Below are positions 57,024 through 64,000 of a stretch of 64,000 nucleotides of DNA, piece by piece. Position numbers and translations under genes: made by a program. How positions within the stretch are numbered: the first letter of the stretch is position 1; every line of letters starts with the position of its first letter. Source of the stretch: Haemonchus contortus (taxonomy: Eukaryota > Nematoda > Chromadorea > Rhabditida > Trichostrongylidae); contig LS997565.1 in assembly GCA_000469685.2 (NCBI GenBank), positions 23,947,272 to 24,011,271 on the forward strand. The letters are read 5' to 3'. The notes under the pieces are model-generated. The model saw only the letters and a program-made list of their open reading frames with translations. It was not told the DNA's origin and searched no databases.

Positions 57024-58357
57024 ACAAGAAAAGCACAAATTTTAATCCGAACCTCTTTAAGAAGTTTCTTTCTGAAAGGATGCAGCTAGGGGTCAAAGAT
57101 TTTTTTAGAGACACGATTCGAAAACAACGGCGTACTTGTTCACGGATGGGAAAAGATCAAGACTGGTGCTAAGGAAATGTTCACGATTTCATCCCTGCTT
57201 CTAATCCTCCCACGGATTTCCATTTCCAAGACCACAATGTTATGGGTCGCTGTACATAGTCCATACTTTAGAGGAAGGCCTGCACTTCAAAAAGCACCAC
57301 TGCTGCTGCTCCTGAGAAATCACTGGAAAAATCCCGAGCTGGAATTTCCTAAAGAACTCTGCGTGCCGCCATCGATGAGTAGCCGAAGCGTCTTCGAGCT
57401 AGAATTAGTACTGGAGACGGTTATATAAGATCAGTTTGTGTTCGCTGCGTAGACGCGGTGCATAGTAAATAACTCACATAGATTCACCATGTATCAATAA
57501 GATTTGCGGTTTCTGCAGCCCAATTCTATTGTTACCATATTTATGGCGCACCCTTCGCCGCACCAAGAAGATCCATTCGACAGAGATATCATGCGCTGCT
57601 CTTGCCTCCACTGACTAAATTGTCATCGTGCTTGTCTTGCAGCCGTCATGAATATTCAACTTGAAGGCACTGCTCGCACACCTACCGCAAGGTAGGTCAT
57701 GCCTATCCATGCTACACATATAAGGTTTTTCTCTCTGCCCAATAGGGTGCGGAACAGAGTCGTGGAGGAAACATCTTTCCTCTTCCACCTGGACCATCGA
57801 TGAAACTGTTCTTCGACATGTCGTGCTTCTGTAGTATGCAAAATATTATATGCTGCTGTTTCGGCCATTCAAATTAAACGTCAGTACTCCCGCGAGCTGC
57901 GGACTGTTTCCGACTCATGATCTCCTACTATAGACCCGGGACTTCGACCATCAGGAAATGTAGCAAAGTTGCCCAAATTCACTCCGCTTATCTCAGTCCT
58001 GTCCATCATGTCATAGCACGCTCTGCATCATTGAATCACTGCTTCCTAATCGTTCAAACCCGTAATCTTCAGCCATGGCTGTTTCAAACCGCTCCCTTAT
58101 TCGCTCAGATTCTGTAACATCATAGAAGCAAATAAGTCACCAGAGAGCGAACGCAATTTTGGTGGCACGTGGAACTGTGCTGCCTCTTTTGAGCAGCTTT
58201 TATAGTGTGAATGTCGTGCATTAGCACAAAAGTCTTTGCACCTTCTTCAAAACTGCTGTAGATCACCTTGTTCCCGGTGTTGAGTTCGGCAAACGATTTG
58301 GCTTCTTTCCCGGTGAGGAAAATCATCACGAGACTCTAACGTTCTGCATCTAGGTGC

Positions 58358-58668
58358 ACTGTTTCCTTCTCAGGCTCCTTCTCTGTTTGCTGATTGAATG
58401 CGAAATGTCCTAGTAGGTGGAAATAGAGTGACGTCCCAGCGTCACCATGCTCTTATGGTGCGTTTCTGGCTCCGTCAACAGCTCATGCTCCGCCTTTAGC
58501 TTGAAATAAGCTGTGAGAATTGTGTTTCACTGCGGCGCTGTTTCCTTCTCAGGATGCTTCTCTGGTTTGCTGATTGAATTGAAATGATTGGTAGGTGCTA
58601 ATTGAATGTGAAATGCATATGCTCCACGCTTAGCTTGGAATAAGCTGTTAGAGTTGTGTCTCTCCCTG
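58358..58668. repeat. Imperfect segmental duplication in the Helitron region
   Basis: CTGTTTCCTTCTCAGG...TTTGCTGATTGAAT at 58358 recurs at 58539. GCTCATGCTCCGCCTTTAGC near 58481 recurs as GCATATGCTCCACGCTTAGC near 58614. The offsets of 181 and 133 bp imply a duplication with an internal deletion of about 48 bp in the second unit. Confidence 0.65.
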
Positions 58669-58830
58669 TTGCGCACCGAAGAACTTCCTGTTCTTGACGA
58701 CTATGGAACACTATGCTTTCCTGTTTTGATAAGTATACTTGCATTCTGTAAACGATGTGCGATTCAGAGTGCAGCTCGAATCCCAACAATCTGTAACGAT
58801 TCCGGAGCACGTGAATATCTGGCATTCACG

Positions 58831-60135
58831 AATGCGTCTATTTTAAGATCCCTGCCTACTCATAACCACTTCAGCGTCAAAGCTTTGATTTTCTTGCGGA
58901 GCAGGCAATATATCAGCGGTGTTGGCTTCTAGTATCACTCACCATCCCTTATTGCTTGACTAATGGGACTCAGCCACATCCCATACAACACTCTTTAGCG
59001 ACATTTCTACGAAGAAAGTTGCACCAAATCCGACATTGCTATTCAGATACTTCACCACTTTTTGTTACCCTTTACCTGCGATACCGCCGCATCCCCTCAC
59101 ACCGCACTTAACCACCAAAAATGAAGTGTTACTACTAAAGCACTTATGCCGAAGCTAAGTGCTCTGCCGCCCAAGCCATTTATTGGTCTCCGTCGGTTCT
59201 TATCACATCTCGAAAAATTTTATTAACCGTGATAAAGTCTTAGCTAACCAGTACTATCAGTACCATCACCCAACCAAGTCCCTACCATACGCTTCCTAAC
59301 ATCCCCAATACTAGCAGTAAGCCTTTCATACCACTATCCTTATATGATCCGTGAGATCAAATGTTTACATAACGTGACTACAAGACTTTATACAAATCGT
59401 ATATCGCTAAAGTTCTCAGGAAGGATTTTAGATATAACAGGACAAAAATCAATAATATGTTTACATGACTAATTCTGAAGTAGTATGCTTCGGTCTTTGG
59501 AATGAGTATAATTCAATAATGGTCTTACAACATATCTCTGTAAAGCAGTAGGTTTAATGCAAATCACGGTCGTTGACAGGTTTGAGTCTAAACAAATCTT
59601 CGCATAATGCCGATGATCGCTAGCGTTGAGAGGAAAATGCTAGGGCGAACCATCCTCTCGGTAGTGTTTGTTTTTTTAATGGCGCTTCAACTGTGGATGA
59701 ATTCTCGGCGTTGCTATCATGAGCACGCTTCTTAAAAAGAAAGACGAGTATCCATGAAAAGTTCCTAAAACTTGCACTCATACCTTTCCAACTTTTTTGG
59801 CGCGATGTGGGAAGTGGTCGCTCTGCTCTGCAAAAGTATTCCATCAAAAAGCACACTGCCTCATTATGATAAGTTACCGAAATCGAAAGTCAAAGAAGCC
59901 TACCATTAACATGCATTTCCAGATTGATATCTCCCAGAGGACTTCTATTAGTAGCAGCTGCTGCAACACATTAACTAGCAAATGAAGTCAAAGTTCATTA
60001 AGAAACATGTAAGCTCATTACATATGGCTTGAACTTGGTCCACATAAATAGAATAGGACGAAAACTCTACTATTCCTGACGATTACCTATTTAACGAAAA
60101 AGTGAGATTAAATTCAAAGTTACAGAACATCCCGA
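58831..60135. other. Gene-free stretch downstream of the PHD gene
   Basis: Possible exon-like pieces exist on the minus strand (59770-59820, AG-bounded then GTATGA, and 59620-59735, open with KKRAHDSNAENSSTVEAPL). They do not join in frame with the PHD exons in any way I found. They could be alternative 3' exons or a separate small gene. Confidence 0.3.
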
Positions 60136-60666
60136 TTACAAGCTTGTGTTAGCAATTTTAAATGTCTTACACGAGTTCCTATCACTGTGGGAATTGTTTA
60201 CTGTTTCCCAGTTCCCTCCAGCTGCGGTCCTTGGAAAAGAAGGTGCTGACGTTGTGTTGATGCGTTCCATGTGCGAAGAAGTTTCCCTATACATTACCAG
60301 CATTAGGAAACCAATAAATCATTACTACAACTTATGGAAATTGGAAGTAGCCAGAGGAGGAATTCTGCTTGCAAAAGTCACCTGCATTCATCGCACTGCC
60401 ACTTCTCCTCGTCACCATCATCCTCAGGTGTATAAGTGGACCACGGTGGCCCAGCACATATACGGTGACAGTGCACTCCGCAAGTCTAATGACATTCAAT
60501 CAGTTCACCAAAAAGTTTTTACTCACCACAAAAGGAAGAAAAAGAAATTGACGTACGATGCATGCATTAAGAGCTTCGTGCGGATTGAACACATCATCGT
60601 TCAAAGCATCACTGTCGTCGTACCTATCTGGACCAATAGTACTCACACAAGACCTGAATTGTATCG
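60136..60666 (-). CDS. PHD-type zinc finger protein, C-terminal exons only
   Basis: Three minus-strand exons join in phase: 60666-60557 (after TTTCAG, donor GTACGT), 60485-60382 (after ATTAG, donor GTGACT) and 60286-60136 (after TATAG, stop TAA). The encoded segment contains DSDALNDDVFNPHEALNACI, then TCGVHCHRICAG, an acidic linker, and KWQCDECR. The spacing C-x2-C-x4-H-x2-C ... W-x-C-x2-C fits the last zinc ligands of a PHD finger, which reads histone tails or assembles chromatin complexes. The first Cys pair must lie in an upstream exon. A PHD so near the C terminus recalls Pygopus-like proteins, but this is a guess. Exon limits are by eye, and the true last exon could differ. Confidence 0.5.
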
Positions 60667-60959
60667 CTGAAATTACAGACTTGCGGAATCAGATTATCTA
60701 TATAACGAAGCTCAAGTAAATTGAAGTAAACAAGATTGATGCAGCACCTAATATACAATTTTACTTGAGCCAAACCAAACCCACTCCAGACAAAAAGAGG
60801 TGTGCTCGTTGTTTAGGGTTCAGAGGTGAATGGGGAACCCTGCATTGAACGGAGATGTGGTGCTTTGGGTGACATATCGGAATCAAAAGTCAAAAACCTA
60901 ATACTAACCAAGAAACCAAACCTCGTGAGAGGCCACAAATTGTATTAAGCTGAGAAGAA

Positions 60960-61015
60960 AGTCTTGAGTGACTCGACTTTATTCGTTGTGCTATTTTTTA
61001 TTCAGCGTACAATGG
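60960..61015 (+). repeat. Short dispersed repeat, second copy
   Basis: TTTATTCAGCGTACAATGG and flanking T-rich sequence resemble 35826-35910. Confidence 0.35.
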
Positions 61016-61094
61016 ATTCATTTAGCGATGTAATCATAACTGTTAGTTTGTGCCCCACCAAGTGGGGCAGGTCAGCTTTCCCTTCTCTGAACTG

Positions 61095-61138
61095 AGGAGG
61101 GGAGGGATAGGGAGGGGGGGGGGAGGGAGGGGGGGGGC
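61095..61138 (+). repeat. G-rich tract, G-quadruplex candidate
   Basis: Runs of 3 to 11 G separated by single A or TA on the plus strand. On the minus strand this is a C-rich tract encoding poly-proline in one frame. Confidence 0.85.
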
Positions 61139-61437
61139 AGGAGTCTAAGAAATCGCTGATCTCCTTTGAACTTCGGGATCCCGCGGGAGCAGCTCGTAAT
61201 GCGTCTTCTCTCGCAAACCTCAAAAGCAGAGGAAAGGAAGCAGGAAGCTGAGGAAGCACTCCGTGAGTTTGGGCTTGATTTGTCACTGTCGCAGGACCTT
61301 TTCCTCAAGGGACCCACAAGGCACTACGCGTGTCAGAAAAAAAGAGGACTGAACCTCTACTCCCAGTGATATGTAATCCATAAACTCCCTCCTATGAGGG
61401 TTGAGAAAGAGAGATTGACAAATAGAAACACCGTGCG

Positions 61438-61725
61438 CTACCAGTCAGTACATGAGGGATCCATCGAGTTGGCGATTCCCTGTAACTGAGAGCCTGGAGA
61501 AGACTGAAGAGTATTGGATATTAACCCGAGGCTCATCGCGAGATCGTGTGCAACCTCGGGATTCTTTTTGACAACATCTAGGATGACCGAATCTTGTGCA
61601 CCATTAGGGCGGTCTTCGAAGCCCGTGCCTCCTCATTCAGAGGGAGGGAATCAATGTTCGAAAGGTCTCATGAGGGTGGTGTCCTCTTTCGATGCGCTTT
61701 TGACGGTAGCTATCGCTCCAGTGCT
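61438..61725 (-). pseudogene. Coding-like segment with two in-frame TGA codons, possibly upstream exon of the PHD gene
   Basis: One minus-strand frame reads SASKEDTTLMRPFEH, a TGA at 61651-61653, FPPSE, a TGA at 61633-61635, then GGTGFEDRPNGAQDSVILDV and VVKKNPEVAHDLAMSLG, ending TAG at 61438. Composition is protein-like after the second TGA. It may be a real exon starting near 61632 after an AG, or a decayed gene. The opposite strand is also open, so this call is weak. Confidence 0.3.
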
Positions 61726-61739
61726 GCACGGTCATTAAT

Positions 61740-62963
61740 AGAAGGTGATGGCTTGGAGGTGCTCATGTGGAATTGACATCGAGATTGAAGTCAGTGAGCC
61801 AACCCGGCTACATGAATCTAATGCTGAGACGCTGCAAGACTAATCTACAGCTGACACGTGACAGATCATGGGTTTTGATCCAGCATAGATAAATCCATCA
61901 CTCTCAAAAAACGGTTCAAGACTTTCTTGCCAACCTAAAATTTTGTTTCGTGATTAACATGAAGGCTGAAATACTTATGTTAGAAGATGAACTTTGACGA
62001 GTTCTCTGAGAATAAGCAAGCAGTGCTGGTGTAAAAGTGCAAAAACAAGATTGAACTTTTCGTAAACGCATACTCACCGGCTCTTTGCGGAACAACGTCT
62101 CATGGCATAGTAGCACCGAGATCGCACATTACTATCCAAACCGTCATCACCGGGTTCCGTAACAGGGTTGCTGAAACCACACTTTATCATGCTTTGTGAC
62201 TCAGAAGCGTTAAAGTACAAAGACCGCACCCGCAGCACAGGAAAAACAGCAAAGACTCAAAAATCAAAGGTAGACTGATGCAAACACAAGCAAAACTTCC
62301 CTTAATTATCTGGAACAGAGACGAAATCTACTGTAGAACTCATACACGGACGATCCAGCGGATCGATAGTGGCTGTATTTTGTTCAAACTGAGGAGCTCG
62401 AGTTTGCGCTTTCGGAGCAGCATTTTTGATAGGACCACAATTGCATCTTTCTCAATTCTACACGCCAATTCTTGATGAATGCACCTTTCATTAATGCGAG
62501 GACAAGATGGAGAAAATGAGAGAACGTAATGGTCATAAAGCAATCTATACTAGTTCGTTTCTTTTACCATTTCTTTTCGGTTTCCAGCAAAGAGCTGACG
62601 GAGTATCAGGAAGTATAGGTATCATAGATGGTAGGTGAAAACAAGCTGTAAAAATTGGTGAAAGCCGTTGAATTATATGCTCCTGCATGAAGGATCGTAG
62701 ATAACAGGTGTCACAATAAGATAAGTAATAAGGACAGATAACGCAGAAGGGAAGAACAATCGAGTTTGTTTCGCTTTTCGTATTTATGTTCATAGCGCAA
62801 TCTTGGCTCTTAAAGGCACGGATCACGATGAAAATGGTCTCTGAGTTCTCCCCCTAGGAATACCCAGTGACCCCCAAATTCAATAGGAAGGACGCTCTGA
62901 GTCACAAAACTCAATAGCTAGGCATACTGGAAACCCAGTCACAGCATCGCCCGGAATTACCGC
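61740..62963. other. Gene-free stretch
   Basis: No exon recognised. About 62830-62890 matches the repeat module at 6195-6300. Confidence 0.4.
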
Positions 62964-63293
62964 CCCTCGATCGATGTCACGTCGGACGAGTGTCGAGGTG
63001 ATACAGATGGCAATATCCGTTCTAAGACCCACACACAATCAGCTGATCGCCGAGTGATGAAGCGATGTTTTTCTCCCATTCGTCTATTCTGTTATTCCTT
63101 TTGCTGCTGCGATCCTTATTCTAGTTTTCTACTTCAAGAGGTTGAAAAAGGTGGGCTATTTTTGCTGTTACAAGGGGTTTTTTGTTAAATTTGCCTATGA
63201 GTGGATGAACTTTTGCTTACCGTAGTCAGCAAGTCACACCAGGACCCACAAGTATGCACTGACACACATTGTACAGCTCGTCAAAACAGCGCT
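62964..63293 (+). repeat. Dispersed repeat family D, copy 2
   Basis: Second copy of the 54380-54706 repeat. Here it is followed directly by the family B 3' segment, suggesting that D and B may be parts of one larger element. Confidence 0.75.
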
Positions 63294-63475
63294 TCCTCTT
63301 CATTATTCTGGCCTCATTCTCGTCCAGCCCCCTTTTTAGCGATTTTTTGAAGCCTTTTTTCAATTTGGAAACACCTATTCACGTAGTTTCTTCGCCTTCA
63401 TCGAACTATTTTCAACCTTATCTTCCATTTTTTCATAATATGGATTACCCAAAATTATCGTGAACTATGCCTTCA
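63294..63475 (+). repeat. Dispersed repeat family B, 3' part
   Basis: Contains TATTCTGGCCTCATTCTCG and CCAAAATTATCGTGAACTAT followed by GCCTTCAAGC, matching the end of the copies at 6354-6735 and 29977-30355. Confidence 0.55.
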
Positions 63476-64000
63476 AGCCCATCAAGTGGGAGTGATGGGA
63501 TCGTACGTGGAGGATAAAGAAGTGAAGTTTCTCAAGTGGGCTTGAAAGAAAGTTGGTCGGACCCCCAATACTTTTAGTATTGACAATAGCAGTAGCTTTG
63601 ACATTTTAGTATGGGCTTCAGGATGGAAAGAAATCACGGAAAACAGATGACAGACTGCTATATGAATCAACTAATATGTAGGGGATGAAGGGCATCAGAA
63701 CGGAAGTCATGAGACCCTCAAAGTATTAATTGTGCCACTTCAGAATGTGCTATTGGATGTGAAAAATTTGGGAAAACATGCAGGTGATTAGAAACGGCAA
63801 CAGCTTATCTGAACTGATAAAAGCTGCGAAATGCGAAAGTCACCGGCTCGTCATGTTAAGAATTCATACATCGTTACAGAAAGTAAATGAAAAAGGGAAA
63901 CAGTACCTATAAGAAGCCAATCCAGTTCCGTGAATACCCATGTCCTGATAGGTAGGGAAACCCTTTAGTCGGAGATATTCCACTTTCTTGGCTTTTATGA
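63476..64000. other. Right end of the window, nothing recognised
   Basis: No supported feature. A gene entering from the right cannot be excluded. Confidence 0.4.

Larger units (their letters stand above)
55395..58830 (-). mobile_element. Helitron remnant: decayed PIF1-type helicase
   Basis: Helicase blocks appear in the correct order along the minus strand, in shifting frames. They are VLRCATGRDTTLTAYSKL (near 58650), SSFEEGAKTFVLMHD then RSLVTYLLL (58240-58125), Walker A GPGGRGK (near 57780), CVAWIGMTYL and FKLNIHDGCKTSTM (57720-57620), GGDFRHVLSVVERGRKEDM (near 56250), FRISNCEVFGEAIGEEDT (near 56000), and C-terminal FIVEQCGQYVLGC, NKAQGQTLSKVGVY and VLSRARNAESVKVF (55700-55400). About 1.3 kb separates Walker A from GGDFR where a few hundred bases are expected, so another sequence is probably inserted. 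No Rep domain or hairpin/CTRR terminus was located. Confidence 0.82.

Noticed and set aside
59040..59350. Possible 5S rRNA or structured RNA gene
   Set aside because: No match to the 5S internal control region or any fold I could draw by eye.
60146..60670. Plus-strand 174-codon open frame
   Set aside because: It lies antisense to three phased minus-strand exons with PHD spacing. It has no family resemblance or splice context of its own, so it is probably a shadow.
61166..61369. Plus-strand frame with EEALREFGLDLSLSQDLF
   Set aside because: It looks protein-like, but the opposite strand is equally open, no exon borders of consistent phase were found, and it adjoins the low-complexity G tract.

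Overview
This is eukaryotic DNA, most likely from a clade V (strongylid, hookworm-like) nematode. The evidence is a 14-exon gene whose conceptual protein is co-linear with Caenorhabditis CHO-1, a KGB-type JNK kinase gene with a nematode-typical short leader after a splice acceptor, and large repeat-filled introns. No bacterial gene organisation, CRISPR array, rRNA gene or convincing tRNA gene is visible. The species is inferred, not shown.

Layout. Positions 1-2511 are upstream sequence without a recognisable gene. Positions 2512-24725 (+) hold a complete high-affinity choline transporter gene (cho-1, 572 residues), with introns of 57 bp to 6.1 kb carrying SINEs, foldback elements, a LINE 3' end and a G16 tract. 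Positions 27100-34909 (-) hold a KGB-1-like stress MAP kinase, convergent with cho-1. All catalytic exons are intact, but exon 11 carries two single-base excesses in homopolymers that break the C-terminal frame. Positions 34.9-48.1 kb are gene-poor and hold three SINEs, a diverged tandem array and a 0.54 kb foldback element. Positions 48.1-58.8 kb are a transposon block: a near full-length but dead CR1/Jockey-like LINE inserted inside a SINE, a 408 bp foldback, a tandem array and a decayed Helitron helicase on the minus strand. Positions 60.1-60.7 kb (-) hold the last exons of a probable PHD-finger protein, with possible upstream exons near 61.4-61.7 kb. The rest is repeats.

Function. CHO-1 imports choline into cholinergic nerve terminals for acetylcholine synthesis. 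KGB-1 kinases act in JNK-like stress signalling. I infer no functional link between the two neighbours. The most distinctive material is repetitive: a tRNA-derived SINE family of about 12 copies, GC-rich foldback elements sharing the terminus GGCTGCTTTCATAGTCC, and a nested SINE/LINE insertion that fixes both LINE ends to the base. I did not find a convincing new multi-gene system.

All exon limits come from reading splice signals and reading-frame continuity by eye. Family names rest on recalled protein families and not on a database search.
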